From QHXQ01 sp963788965 (GTDB lineage Bacteria > Acidobacteriota > Blastocatellia > Pyrinomonadales > Pyrinomonadaceae), in NCBI GenBank assembly GCA_963788965.1, contig CAWBIK010000006.1, positions 558,001-622,000 of the forward strand: a stretch of DNA of 64,000 nucleotides, in the 5' to 3' direction. The position numbers and the translations under genes were made by a program. Positions 55,297 through 64,000 of this stretch are shown piece after piece. The notes under the pieces were generated by a model. The model had not been told where the DNA came from. It saw nothing but the letters and a program-made list of their open reading frames with translations, and did not search any database. Every line of letters begins with the position of its first letter. The first letter of the stretch is position 1.

Positions 55297-56121
55297 TTAA
55301 CGTTGATTGCGCTGCTCGCGCGTTGCGCTCACTTCGTAGAGCAGATCGGACAGTTGCAAGCCGTCGTCGTCCGCGTTCAACTCGCGCCGTGCGAGTTGCG
55401 CGGCGCGCGCGGTCTTCGCAGACTGACCGCGTGGCTTCGCCGCGCTCGCCAGTGCCGTCTGATACTGTGCGCGCGTCGTGGTCAGCTTCGCGTTCAAGAC
55501 GGCGGCCTGTTGCTGTGCCGCCGCGAGTTCGTTGCGCGCCGCGTCGCGCTCGGCCGTGAGCCGGTCTATGTCCGCCTGTGTGAACTGCGGCTGCGCTGTT
55601 GTGGGCTGCGACTCGGCGCGCGTGGTGACGGCGACCGTCTGCGATGTGGCCGCTTGTTTGTGCCAACCGCTGCCGAAGGCGATGCCTTTGCCTGAGTCGT
55701 CCCAACGCAACTGCGCGTTGCCGATAGCGGCGACTGCGAGGGCGCAGATGAGCAAGGCAGCGGCGATCATGCCGGCGCGCAACCATGCGGGCGACAGCGT
55801 GAAGAACTCGCGCAACGCATCGAGCGCGGTGCGACGCGGTGCAACGGTGGCCGTCTGCGTTTGCGCGGGCCGGCCGTTGCGCGCGTACACGGGCACGGCA
55901 GCGTCGAGCGTCAACGCAGGTGTTTGGCTCAACACTTCAGCGCGCCATTCGCGCACAGCGCCGCGCACTTCACCAAACGCGGCCAGTTCGTCGCGGCACG
56001 CGGGGCAGGCGCTTAGATGGCGCTCGAAATTGCGCCGCTCGGTCGCGTCCGTTTCGCCGTAGCAGTAGGCGACGAGTTGCTCTGCGCGTTCACACTTGTT
56101 CATCTCAGGCATCGACTTCAC
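55297..56121 (-). CDS. Anti-sigma factor with zinc-finger (zf-HC2) and one TM segment
   Basis: 274 residues. The N-terminal HxxxCxxC is ERHLSACPACRDEL (about residues 34-47), preceded by CERAEQLVAYCYGE. One TM segment is AGMIAAALLICALAVAAIG (about 112-130). The periplasmic part has a long coiled coil (about 175-230). It follows the ECF sigma gene and would sequester it at the membrane until a signal arrives. In-frame ATG options at 56121 and 56109 cannot be separated. Confidence 0.85.
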   Translation of the reverse strand: MKSMPEMNKCERAEQLVAYCYGETDATERRNFERHLSACPACRDELAAFGEVRGAVREWRAEVLSQTPALTLDAAVPVYARNGRPAQTQTATVAPRRTALDALREFFTLSPAWLRAGMIAAALLICALAVAAIGNAQLRWDDSGKGIAFGSGWHKQAATSQTVAVTTRAESQPTTAQPQFTQADIDRLTAERDAARNELAAAQQQAAVLNAKLTTTRAQYQTALASAAKPRGQSAKTARAAQLARRELNADDDGLQLSDLLYEVSATREQRNQR

Positions 56122-56152
56122 CTTTTAACTTCCCAACCGTTCGCCGTGCGCG

Positions 56153-56740
56153 TCAGATGCGCGCCGCTTCGGCACTGAACTTTTCGAGCCGCAGGCGCAG
56201 TTGCTTGAGCGCCGTGTAGAGCCGACTTTTGACCGTGCTTAAGGGCACGTCCAAAGCGTCGGCTATCTGTTGGAACGTCAGTTCCTCAAATTCTTTCAAG
56301 ACCAGCACCTCGCGCAACTCCGGCGGCAATGTCTGCACGGCGCGGCGGACGGCGGCCGTGCGCTCGCGGCCTTCGGTCACGCGCGCGGGCGATTCGTGCG
56401 CGGGCGCGGCGAACTGCGCGCCGGTCTGTTCCGTCTCGCCTTCGAGCGAAGTCTCGCCGCGCACCTTCGCGCGCCGTTGCCGCGTGATGCACTGGTTGAC
56501 CGCGATGCGATGCAGCCACGAAGAGACTTTCGCTTCGCCGCGAAAGTTCGACAGGTTGCGATAGGCGGCGATGAACGTCTCCTGCGCGGCGTCGCGCGCG
56601 TCCTCTTCGCGGCCGAGGATGCCGTAGGCGAGCGCGAAGATGCGGCGCTCCCAACGGCGCACGATCTCGCCGAAGGCTTCCGTGTCGCCCGTCAGTGCCC
56701 GCTCCACGATCTGCTCGTCGCTCGTTTCCGCCGTCAACAT
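56153..56740 (-). CDS. ECF RNA polymerase sigma factor (RpoE-like)
   Basis: Start placed at the ATG at 56740 (MLTAETSDEQIVERALTGD), a normal sigma-70 region 2 beginning; the longer frame adds 22 atypical residues. Region 2 is seen as IVRRWERRIFALAYGILG and DARDAAQETFIAAYRNLSNF. Region 4 is LPPELREVLVLKEFEELTFQ and ALDVPLSTVKSRLYTALKQL. 195 residues is typical. Co-transcribed with the anti-sigma and Spy-like genes. The 319-bp divergent gap to the HD-GYP gene (56741-57059) is non-coding and should hold both promoters. Confidence 0.9.
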   Translation of the reverse strand: MLTAETSDEQIVERALTGDTEAFGEIVRRWERRIFALAYGILGREEDARDAAQETFIAAYRNLSNFRGEAKVSSWLHRIAVNQCITRQRRAKVRGETSLEGETEQTGAQFAAPAHESPARVTEGRERTAAVRRAVQTLPPELREVLVLKEFEELTFQQIADALDVPLSTVKSRLYTALKQLRLRLEKFSAEAARI

Positions 56741-57059
56741 GCTGTTCTGCCGGCCCTCGTGCGCGTCCGCTGCTGTCTTGCGCGCCCTCGATAAGCTGCG
56801 ACGCACTCGTTCATTTAGACGCGAAGCTGTGCCCGATGGTCGGAAATATTACGCCCGCACGCCGCTCAAAGTAAAAGAAGTTTGCCGTTAACGGGCGCGC
56901 GGCGATTCTGCCGTAAAGGTCTTGAAAATGAATCGTTGACAGTCTTTGCGTGCAGCCCTTAGTATGAAATTGGTCGTGGTTAACGTCACGTCCGCCCCGG
57001 TCGGTCAAGCTGCTTGCCCGCTTCTCACGAATCCTTAACCCGCAAACTATCGCTGCTTC

Positions 57060-58886
57060 ATGTCTGAACGCTTCGGCCGCATACGGCTGCTCTATATCGT
57101 GTTGGCGACCCTGCTGGTGGTCGGCTTGCTGCCGCTTGGGTTGGAAGGATGGCTGCTGTCGAGTCGCAGCGCGGCCGAGTTGCGTTCGGTCGAGGGGCGC
57201 TATCAGGCGCAACTTGTGCAGGACAAGGCGCGGCAGATCGAACTCTACGGGCAGCGTTACCGCGACGTGGTGACGGGCCTTGCGCGCGCCTTCGAGTTGG
57301 CGGGCGGCGTGCGCAACGTCAACGAAGAGGGCAGCGACGTGCGTTTGCAGCGCGTCGTCAGCGAAGACCCGAACATGATCGCGTTGAGCATACAACCCGT
57401 GGGCGGCGTGCCGCACGTCGCTTATCGCACGGACGTGATCGGGCGCGACGAGTTGGACGAGCGCGTGGGCGAAGCCTTAGCGCGCATGACGGGGCGCGGC
57501 GTTGTGATCATGCGCCCGCATCTGATCCGTTCGAGTCAGGAGATGGCGCTGACCGTGGCCGCGCCCGTGATGGGCGGCGCACGCGGCGAGGAAGTCGCAG
57601 CGGCCGTCGTGGCCGTCATCTCGTTTCAAGAAGTCTTCAAGTCCGTGCAGCAGCCTTCGTCCGAGAGCGAAGCGGAGTTGCTGGCGCGGGGCTTGCCGGT
57701 CATCTTCGTCGTGGACACGCAGGGGCGCGCGGTCGCGCATCCGGATGCGCGCGTCGCTTATGCCGAACGCTCGATGCTCGATCTGAAAGTGGTGCAGGAC
57801 TGGCAGGAGAACGGCAAGCAGGTGAAGTCGATGTTAGAGCCGTTCGCCGTCGAACGCGACGGGCGACAGCACGAGATGCTCGGTTCATATGCGACCGCAG
57901 AGTTGGACGCGGACGCGCGCCTCGGCGTCATCGCAATTCAAGATGAACGCGCGGCCCTGCGCTCTGTGACGGAGATGCACCGGCAGACTGTCATCATCAG
58001 TCTGGTCGCGGCCACGTTCGCCTTGCTCATCGGCTTCCTGTTCGCCAAACAGTTGACGCAGCCCGTGCGCGACTTGGCGGAAGCCGCGCAACGCATCGCC
58101 GCCGGCAACTTCTCACAACGCATCAACGTGCGCAGTCGCACAGAACTAGGCGCGCTCGGCGAGTCGTTCAATCAGATGAGCGATCAGCTTGAGCACTACA
58201 TCGAAGACCTGCGCCGCGCGGCGGAGGAGAACCGCGAACTATTCCTCGGCACGGTCAAGGCGCTCGCCGCCGCCATCGACGGCAAAGACCCCTACACGCG
58301 CGGGCACAGCGAACGCGTCGCGCGCTTCTCGCTCGCCATCGCCGAACGTATGGACTTGCCCGACGACGAGATGGAGAAGCTACGCATCAGCGCGCTCCTG
58401 CACGACGTAGGCAAGATCGCCATTGACGACAACATACTGAAGAAGCCCGCCGCGCTGACCAATGAAGAGTACGAGATCATGAAGGGCCACCCGCAAAAGG
58501 GCTTCAAGATCATGTCGCAGATTCCCGCCATGCGCGACTTTCTGCCCGGCATGTACATGCACCACGAGATGATCAACGGCGCGGGCTACCCGCAAGGACT
58601 CAAAGGCGACGAGATACCCATGCAAGCGCGCATCGTCTCGGTCGCCGACACCTTCGACGCGATGACCACCGACCGCCCCTATCAAAAAGCCCTGCCGCTC
58701 GAAGACGCGCTCACACGCATCAAGGACTTCATCGGCACGCGCTACGACGAACAGGTCGTCGCCGCCCTCGTCGCCGCCTGCGAAGCCGGTCAAGTCGCAC
58801 CCGGTCGCGCACGCCTGCGCCCACGTGCGCCGAAGAACGGCCACAACACGCCCACGCCGCCGGTCGAGCGCGTGCAAGTATCTTAG
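57060..58886 (+). CDS. Membrane sensor with dCache-like, HAMP and HD-GYP domains
   Basis: A 608-residue protein. TM1 (LYIVLATLLVVGLLPLGLEG) is followed by a periplasmic Cache-like sensor (about residues 35-305), TM2 (TVIISLVAATFALLIGFLF, about 310-328), HAMP (QPVRDLAEAAQRIAAGN...ELGALGESFNQM) and a C-terminal HD-GYP phosphodiesterase: AIDGKDPYTRGHSERVA, ALLHDVGKIAI and MHHEMINGAGYPQGL, all key residues present. HD-GYP enzymes degrade cyclic di-GMP. It is divergent from the sigma operon. Confidence 0.92.
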   Translation: MSERFGRIRLLYIVLATLLVVGLLPLGLEGWLLSSRSAAELRSVEGRYQAQLVQDKARQIELYGQRYRDVVTGLARAFELAGGVRNVNEEGSDVRLQRVVSEDPNMIALSIQPVGGVPHVAYRTDVIGRDELDERVGEALARMTGRGVVIMRPHLIRSSQEMALTVAAPVMGGARGEEVAAAVVAVISFQEVFKSVQQPSSESEAELLARGLPVIFVVDTQGRAVAHPDARVAYAERSMLDLKVVQDWQENGKQVKSMLEPFAVERDGRQHEMLGSYATAELDADARLGVIAIQDERAALRSVTEMHRQTVIISLVAATFALLIGFLFAKQLTQPVRDLAEAAQRIAAGNFSQRINVRSRTELGALGESFNQMSDQLEHYIEDLRRAAEENRELFLGTVKALAAAIDGKDPYTRGHSERVARFSLAIAERMDLPDDEMEKLRISALLHDVGKIAIDDNILKKPAALTNEEYEIMKGHPQKGFKIMSQIPAMRDFLPGMYMHHEMINGAGYPQGLKGDEIPMQARIVSVADTFDAMTTDRPYQKALPLEDALTRIKDFIGTRYDEQVVAALVAACEAGQVAPGRARLRPRAPKNGHNTPTPPVERVQVS

Positions 58887-58888
58887 GA

Positions 58889-59562
58889 TTAGTCGGACGC
58901 GGAATCGGTTGACGACGCATCGGGCTGACTGGCCGGCCCGGTCGCATAACCCCAGAGGCGCGTGAGGCCGTCGAGGTCGCCGTTGAATTGATCGCGGTCG
59001 CAGTTGCCGACGCCGGGGACGGAGTGGGGTTCGGGGCCGATTTGGCCATCGGTGTATTGCCAGAGCGTCCATGTCGGGCCAGTTGGCGGGGACGTGGGCA
59101 GTCGGGGCCGTATTCGGAGAGCCAGAACCAGCAGTTGGCGAGCGTGGCGCTGTGGTTTGCGCCGAGCAGTTGCTTGATGTAAGAGCCGGAATAGAAGCCG
59201 GGCCAGCGCCCCGTGATCTGTTGGACGTGGGCGACGAACTGTTCGGCCCCGGCTAGGGTCATGCTGTCGCCCCGCAGGGTTCTGCTCGAAGTCGAGGACG
59301 ATTAGATCGTTTGGGCCGGGTTTGACGATGGAGAGGAAGTATTCGGCCTGCTCGTTGGCGTCGTCGCCCGTGGCGAAGTGGTATGCGCCCCACCAGAGTC
59401 CGGCCGCTTGCGCCGCCGTGCGGTGCGTGAAGTACTTGGCATCGACGTAGTTCGTGCCTTCCGTCGCCTTGTGGATCACGCCCACGATGCCGCCGCTTTG
59501 GCGGCGTTGAAGTCCGTGACGTTATTGAAGTGGGACAGGTCGATCACCGCGTTCAAGCTCAT
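58889..59562 (-). CDS. GH25 lysozyme-like hydrolase (frames broken near 59495, 59270 and 59080)
   Basis: Start at the ATG at 59562 with GGAGGT upstream: MSLNAVIDLSHFNNVTDF, the GH25 N-terminus. A slip near 59495 restores IVGVIHKATEGTNYVDAKYF, then LWWGAYHFATGDD and DLIVLDFEQNP (catalytic acidic pair). A slip near 59270 gives AEQFVAHVQQITGRWPGFYS and SYIKQLLGAN...WFWLSEYG. One near 59080 returns to TWTLWQYTDGQ and CDRDQFNGDLDGL. The joined protein is about 225 residues, normal for GH25, cleaving peptidoglycan muramyl bonds. No signal peptide is visible. The conserved domain continues across all three breaks, which is best explained by base-calling indels. Confidence 0.82.
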
Positions 59563-59646
59563 GCCGATACCTCCGCCGTTAAGTTGTCACATCTGAATCC
59601 GACCACTTGCGGGCGCAGATAATAACATTGATACGCGCTTAATGCA

Positions 59647-59681
59647 GACGGCCGGGCATGCAACGCATCGGCCCGGCCGTC
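59647..59681. terminator. Hairpin terminator after the 59708-61690 gene
   Basis: GACGGCCGGG (59647-59656) pairs perfectly with CCCGGCCGTC (59672-59681) across a 15-nt loop. It lies about 27 bp after the stop of the minus-strand gene, in the correct position for a terminator. Confidence 0.7.
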
Positions 59682-59707
59682 GGTGTTAGACGTTAACTGC
59701 GCGTTGC

Positions 59708-61690
59708 TTAGTGCGTCATCAGCATCGGCACGAAGCGTATGTCGAAGAAGCAGGGCGAGTTCACCAGCGTATCGAGATCGATGGCGCGGCGCTTGAGGTC
59801 GTTGAACTTGCGCGACGGTGCGCCGTCGGCCGGATCGACCACGGCCGGGGCGGGCGTGCAGGGCGAACTGCCGGGCACGCATCCGGTCAGGAACGCAGAC
59901 AGGTCGGCGCGTGTGCCGAAGGCGGCCGGCTTGACGTGCGTGAAGATGGTGTCAGTCTCGCGTTGGTGACACGAGTTGCAGGTGTTGAGCGAGAAGAGGT
60001 GGCGCGCTTGCCGGTTGGGAATCGAGCCGCCCGCGTCTGGTCCGTCCCAGTAGATGCCGAACGGTACGTCGGACGCGTTACCTTGAAAGTTAGTGCCGAG
60101 CCATGTGAGCGGCACTGTGTAAGTGTCGCTGAAGATGCCCAAGAGGTTGGCGTTGACGAAGTGCGACAGCGGCACGTCCGTGAAGTTGCGACTGTTATCG
60201 GGTGTGCGGACAACCACAGTCTCGTTGAGTGGCCCGTTGTTGGTGGAGTTGGGCGCGATGCGGAACTCGCGCATCTGCCAATCGCAATCGGGGCACACAG
60301 TGACGAGGGCGACCTCGTTGGTGCGGACCTGATTGATGGCGCTGCCGTTGGGTTTGTGCGGCGCGGCGTTGGCGCGCGTGAACTGATCCGTGATCGCTTG
60401 CAGCGCCGCGTTGTAAGCGGGCGTGCCGAGCAGGTAGTTTTGCAGGTTGTACCACTGCCGACCCCAATCGCGGACAGCGCAGCCGGTCCGCTCGATGCCG
60501 TATTCGAGGATCACTGTGAACTGCGTCGGCGAACAGGTCGAGCGCGGTCGCCCCGTGTATGGATCAATCGGGCAACCGTTGCACGGGCGCATGTCCATGA
60601 CGCCGAACACGAAGCGTCCTTCGCCCGCGCTGCCGCCGCCATAGACTGTGTTCGTGCGCAGGTCCACACGGTTGACGATGGCCAGCAACTTGAACGGCGC
60701 GATGGAAAGATCGAGCGGTGCGCCGGGGCCGCCGCTCGCTTGCTCCCACGGGTCGATGACAAGTTGCTTGATCTGCTGGCGCTGCTTGGCGGTGAAGCCG
60801 TTGATCGTCTGGTTGCTCATCCAGTGGTCGAGCCACTTGCGCACGAACGTCGAAGCGGGAATGCCTGTGCGCGGCGTGTTCGCCATCTGCGTCATCAAGT
60901 AGCCGAACGTCCAACGACCCATCGGCGTGCCCGTGCGTGTGCAAGGATTGAACGTGCGCGCCGGGTCTTCGACCACGCGCACGTCGCGGATCATCAGCGA
61001 GCGTTCGGGATCGACTGCGCGCCAAGTGCCAATCGGGTTGAGCGGCACGATCTGACCGGGGCGCACGTTGCGGAAGTCGACCAGCGGGGCTTGCCTTGCG
61101 CCCGATTGACTACGACCGTCGAAGCTGTCCACCGTGACGACCCGCGCAGTGTCGTCGTTCGCGGCGTTCCCGGCCGCTGCTTCATCCGGCGCTTGAGTCG
61201 CCGCCCGGGCCGTGTCGCTCGGCGCGAACTCGAACGGCATGGCCGCCGGATCAGGCTGCGCGTTGACTGACTGCACGCGATCCTGATTGTTGGCCAAGTC
61301 GGCGAAGTCCAGCATGATGATGGCCGAGTAAGTGCCGTCGCCGGCCGTGGCGTCGCCGCCCGTGCCGTCGTCGGTGAGTACTACTTCGCGGTCGTCAATG
61401 ATGGTCTTGATCTGTTTGCCCAAACGCCCGTCGGGCGCGAAGCGCACCATCAACACAGCATTGCCGATGACGCTTCGATCCGCCAGCGGGGTTGTCGTCA
61501 TGGACTCGACGCGCGGCGGGTTGAGGGTCAGGTCGTTGACGGTCGGGTCTGCGGCCACGGCGGCAACTTGACCTTGCGTGCCCGCTGCTTCCGTTTTGCG
61601 GCCGGTTCCGTTCAGCAAGGTTGCGATGATCAAACTGAGGGCGAGGGCCACAACTGTCAGCTTCAGATAGTTATTCAAACTGCGTTTCAT
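59708..61690 (-). CDS. Secreted protein with a single CxxCH motif
   Basis: Start at the ATG at 61690 (MKRSLNNYLKLTVVALALSL), a signal peptide preceded by GAGGAC; the frame continues upstream to 61786 without a better start. About 660 residues. An N-terminal beta-sandwich-like region (about 50-150; LMVRFAPDGRL, DDGTGGDATAGDGTYSAIIM) resembles repeat-attached or choice-of-anchor modules. The C-terminal part contains HLFSLNTCNSCHQRETD, which fits a c-type heme or structural CxxCH site (about 575). No other known domain is seen. Intact and GC-rich. Confidence 0.7.
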   Translation of the reverse strand: MKRSLNNYLKLTVVALALSLIIATLLNGTGRKTEAAGTQGQVAAVAADPTVNDLTLNPPRVESMTTTPLADRSVIGNAVLMVRFAPDGRLGKQIKTIIDDREVVLTDDGTGGDATAGDGTYSAIIMLDFADLANNQDRVQSVNAQPDPAAMPFEFAPSDTARAATQAPDEAAAGNAANDDTARVVTVDSFDGRSQSGARQAPLVDFRNVRPGQIVPLNPIGTWRAVDPERSLMIRDVRVVEDPARTFNPCTRTGTPMGRWTFGYLMTQMANTPRTGIPASTFVRKWLDHWMSNQTINGFTAKQRQQIKQLVIDPWEQASGGPGAPLDLSIAPFKLLAIVNRVDLRTNTVYGGGSAGEGRFVFGVMDMRPCNGCPIDPYTGRPRSTCSPTQFTVILEYGIERTGCAVRDWGRQWYNLQNYLLGTPAYNAALQAITDQFTRANAAPHKPNGSAINQVRTNEVALVTVCPDCDWQMREFRIAPNSTNNGPLNETVVVRTPDNSRNFTDVPLSHFVNANLLGIFSDTYTVPLTWLGTNFQGNASDVPFGIYWDGPDAGGSIPNRQARHLFSLNTCNSCHQRETDTIFTHVKPAAFGTRADLSAFLTGCVPGSSPCTPAPAVVDPADGAPSRKFNDLKRRAIDLDTLVNSPCFFDIRFVPMLMTH

Positions 61691-61694
61691 CGTA

Positions 61695-62445
61695 AGCGTC
61701 CTCCATCCGGTGAGAGAGTCAGACTCTTGACAGCGCGCGGTCCTGCGTTTGCAGTTGAGCAACAGAGCCGGGCGCTGCCGGTTCACGCGGGCTGTCGAGT
61801 TAAGACCCGCGTGGCCTTACTTGGTGAGGCCGGCAGAACATCAAAAAGCAGCGATGCTCTGCGCGGAGCAATCACGCGCCGGTTCAGGTTCAGGTAGCAG
61901 GCGGCCTAAGGCGCATGTGCAGGTAAACTCCGCCCATGATGCGCGCCTTGCGTTCCTTCACGCGAAGGGCAGACGGCATCCGTTAAAGTTGGCTTGTGTG
62001 CTATTCGCCCGCCGCCGCACGTAGGCGGCCGACAAGGCGTGGTACGTCAGTTATCGTTTATTCGTGAGAGGCAAGAAATGATCGCTATCTCCTTAGAGTG
62101 AGACACAGGACCATGGCTCAATGGCGCACGACAACGGCGGAGTCGCTATGCGACATTGCGAATTAATGCAATCAATCAAAACGCTTGTTACGGGAGTAAA
62201 CTATCGGGAGCGGCTGCACCTTAGCATAGGCAATAACCTGAGACAAGTAACATTTCTGTTTCGGCGTCGGCGCGGTGCGCTTGGCCCGGCCAGACGCAAA
62301 AACCCGGAGGCAATTGAAGCGCGACTTTGATCAGAGTCGCACCACAATTGACCTCCGGGTTTTAGGTGACCCGCGGCCTCCTCTCAAGCAGCGGGCCACG
62401 CCGTGAGTAGTCACTCGCTACTCGCGGATGCGTTAGCCGGGGCGC
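61695..62445 (+). other. Non-coding interval upstream of the CxxCH gene
   Basis: About 750 bp with no supported gene on either strand. Short open frames here lack ribosome sites and motifs. It contains the promoter region of the minus-strand secreted protein and, at 62299-62363, a strong hairpin. Confidence 0.4.
62299..62363. terminator. Nested hairpin terminator after the DUF4214 gene
   Basis: AAAACCCGGAGG (62299-62310) pairs with CCTCCGGGTTTT (62352-62363). A second stem, GCGACT with AGTCGC, sits in the loop, and CAATTG occurs on both sides. The outer A/T runs let it terminate in either direction. It follows the DUF4214 gene stop by about 80 bp. Confidence 0.8.
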
Positions 62446-63066
62446 TTAGAGGAACTCGCAACTGCACGTCTCCATGTTGAAGAACGAGCCGCGCGGGCAA
62501 GCACGCCGGATGCAGCACGGCTGCGTGCCGCTGTCGAAGAGTTGGTTGACCAGATCGCCAAACTCGATGGACAACTCGAAGGCGCGGATCACTTTCTTGC
62601 GCCCTTCGCTCTGCGCGTTGGCGACCCAGAAGTTCAACCCGTCCGTGTCCGGTTCGCGTTGCAGGAACGCGCGGTAGAGGTCTGACACGAACGACTGCAA
62701 GTGCGCTACGTCGTTCATGTCTTGCGGGTTGCGGGCCTGATAGGCGGCCGTTTGCAGGTAGTTGAAGTTGTTCGGATCGTCGTAAGAGGATTGGGTCATG
62801 AACAGCGTGGCGACGAAGCGCCGCGCCTCGGCCAGTCGCGTGCCGTTGGCGGTGGCGTTGACGAGGTTGTTGTATTCGGCCTGACGTTCGGCGCAAGTCG
62901 GGAGACGGCCGAGCGCGCCCTGATAAGCGCGGCGGATGAACTCATCATAGGAGCGCGGCCCCTGCGGTTGCTGCATCGAGGCTTTGCCCGGCAGCATGAC
63001 GGCGATGAGGGCGAGACAGGTCAGGAACATTACGAAGTAGCGCGGCGAACGTGATTTCAAAGTCAT
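62446..63066 (-). CDS. Secreted DUF4214-domain protein
   Basis: 206 residues. A signal peptide (YFVMFLTCLALIAVMLPG) is followed by two DUF4214-type units: FIRRAYQGALGRLPTCAERQ and FVSDLYRAFLQREPDTDGLN with FWVANAQSEGRKKVIRAFEL, and a Cys-rich C-terminus (PCCIRRACPRG, ETCSCEFL). DUF4214 domains occur in secreted and adhesin-like proteins. The Cys tail is probably disulfide-linked. Intact. Confidence 0.8.
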   Translation of the reverse strand: MTLKSRSPRYFVMFLTCLALIAVMLPGKASMQQPQGPRSYDEFIRRAYQGALGRLPTCAERQAEYNNLVNATANGTRLAEARRFVATLFMTQSSYDDPNNFNYLQTAAYQARNPQDMNDVAHLQSFVSDLYRAFLQREPDTDGLNFWVANAQSEGRKKVIRAFELSIEFGDLVNQLFDSGTQPCCIRRACPRGSFFNMETCSCEFL

Positions 63067-63079
63067 AACTGATCACTCC

Positions 63080-63774
63080 TTGCTTCTTACCTTGCGCCTG
63101 CCCGCACCTGTCCCGTGAACTGGTCGTCGGGCGACACAGCCCTGTGGGCGACAGCTTGCGACGGGTGGCGTGTTGTTAGTTCGTCACACTCCAACGTCAC
63201 TTGCGGCCGGACGCCGGAGTGCTTATTGCTATGCCTGCGTTACGAAACTGAAATTGAGGGCGACGCCAAGCAGGCAATCGTCGCCGCCCGCGCAACGCCC
63301 GCGGCCCGAGCGGTGCGCAAGCCCCAAGACACTGAAGACACTGACGCGCGCCCGATTCGGAAGACCTGCACGCAGACCGTCCGGCGCGCAACCGACATGC
63401 CTGCGTTGCTGCTTGCTCACAATTACAGGACGAAAATATTTTGGAGATATTTCCACCTTTGCGAATTTTTATTTAGCGGTGCTTTAGTTCGTGCCGGCCC
63501 GCCACTTAATGACAGCCGCACATGGAACTTGAGCGACCGGAGTTGCGTTTAGGAGGCAACAGATGCGGCGGGCCGGTGAATCGAATAGGTCGCCCTGCCG
63601 ACCTGAATCGTGCGCCCCGATTTAGACCGACCGTTTGCTGCTCTCTCGACGCGGGCGCTTGGCTGCGCATCAGCTTTCGTCAAACTGCTTAACAAAGGTG
63701 CGACCCGGCGACTACGGGTTGACCGGCGCGGCCGCCGCAAGCGGCGCGTCTCGCTTCGTGGGGAGGACTCACTC
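63080..63774 (+). other. Non-coding interval before the last gene
   Basis: About 690 bp without a supported gene. Open frames on both strands here are Arg/Ala-rich and typical of GC-rich shadow frames. The stretch should contain the divergent promoters of the DUF4214 gene and the gene starting at 63775. Confidence 0.4.
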
Positions 63775-64000
63775 ATGCCTCTCGTTATCGCTCAACGCGT
63801 AACGCTGCGTGTATTCATCTGTTTGTTATGTCTCGTCGCCGGCTGGCCCGCCGTGGTGCGGGCGCAAGGGCCGGACGAGGCGGCCGTGCGCGAGGCGGCG
63901 GCCAAATTTTTCGCCGCTTATCAACAGCGCGATCTGCCGGGCGTACTGGCCCTGTGGAGCGCGCGCGCGCCGCAATTCGGCGGCCTCAAGCAAACGCTGC
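63775..64000 (+). CDS. Exported protein, 3'-truncated by window edge
   Basis: ATG at 63775 with GGGAGGA about nine bases upstream. Residues 1-33 are a signal peptide (VFICLLCLVAGWPAVVRAQG). Residues about 38-70 (VREAAAKFFAAYQQRDLPGV then LALWSARAPQFGGLK) resemble the SnoaL/NTF2-like N-terminus often followed by TPR and CHAT domains in this kind of bacterium. The remainder is outside the window, so the class is only a guess. Confidence 0.7.
   Translation, partial: MPLVIAQRVTLRVFICLLCLVAGWPAVVRAQGPDEAAVREAAAKFFAAYQQRDLPGVLALWSARAPQFGGLKQTL

Noticed and set aside
59711..61270. 519-codon open frame opposite the CxxCH protein gene
   Set aside because: The reverse strand has a signal peptide, a ribosome site and a CxxCH motif. 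The antisense frame is an Arg/Val-rich shadow of GC-rich coding DNA.

Overview
The window looks like part of a soil-type Gram-negative chromosome, most likely an acidobacterium of the Blastocatellia kind. This is inferred from family content (MlaE/F/D lipid transport with Mce repeats, Ser/Thr kinase and formylglycine-generating-enzyme proteins, ECF sigma/anti-sigma pair, dCache-HAMP-HD-GYP sensor) and not from a marker gene. Two blocks meet at about 51.35 kb. From 51.36 kb to the right end lies GC-rich, ordinary chromosome: mlaD, mlaF, mlaE, a stress sigma operon, an HD-GYP sensor, a GH25 lysozyme and secreted proteins. Everything to the left is an accessory island of mixed and mostly lower GC.

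The island is organised by Tn7-like transposition. A tnsA-tnsB-tnsC operon followed by several tniQ/tnsD genes occupies 30.5-40 kb. Tn7-type ends, built on a TG terminus placed 15 nt before an AAGTTCTT-like core, are recognisable at 14.5 kb (a right end abutting a left end), 23.54 kb (left end), 51.15 kb (right end) and 51.35 kb (right end of a possible 200-bp mini-element). The last terminus lies 12 bp beyond the mlaD stop codon, which suggests mlaD as the attachment gene and an array of Tn7-like elements stacked beside it.

The cargo is largely conflict and defence machinery. (i) 0-4.2 kb: a tightly overlapping operon of Nudix hydrolase, membrane protein, inorganic pyrophosphatase, NMN-adenylyltransferase-like enzyme and an ATP-grasp/phosphohistidine dikinase, followed by a SIR2 protein. 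I know of no described system with this composition. (ii) 5.5-13.6 kb: a FokI-type nuclease, an Mrr-like nuclease, a CHAT protease coupled to a YqcI/YcgG-like protein, and a Zn-ribbon/TauD-like dioxygenase. (iii) 14.8-23.2 kb: three FGE-domain proteins, one fused to a kinase, a TIR-alpha/alpha-toroid protein, a zinc-ribbon protein and fragments of a type I restriction locus. (iv) 23.7-30.4 kb: TIR, iSTAND-like, MoxR-type AAA and a 904-residue membrane protein, ending in a tiny Cys-rich ORF, plus an Orc1/STAND-like ATPase. (v) 40.5-43.7 kb: HTH-ParA, M48-like protease and an XRE regulator. (vi) 44.2-50.8 kb: a complete GTPase-centred system (metallophosphoesterase, small helical adaptor, GASH, two double-GTPases, GAP1).

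At least 17 apparent frameshifts interrupt recognisable genes in both the island and the core chromosome (mlaD, mlaF, GH25). This points to indel errors in the assembly rather than wholesale decay. Genes are therefore described as joined reading frames where homology clearly continues, and the break positions are given.
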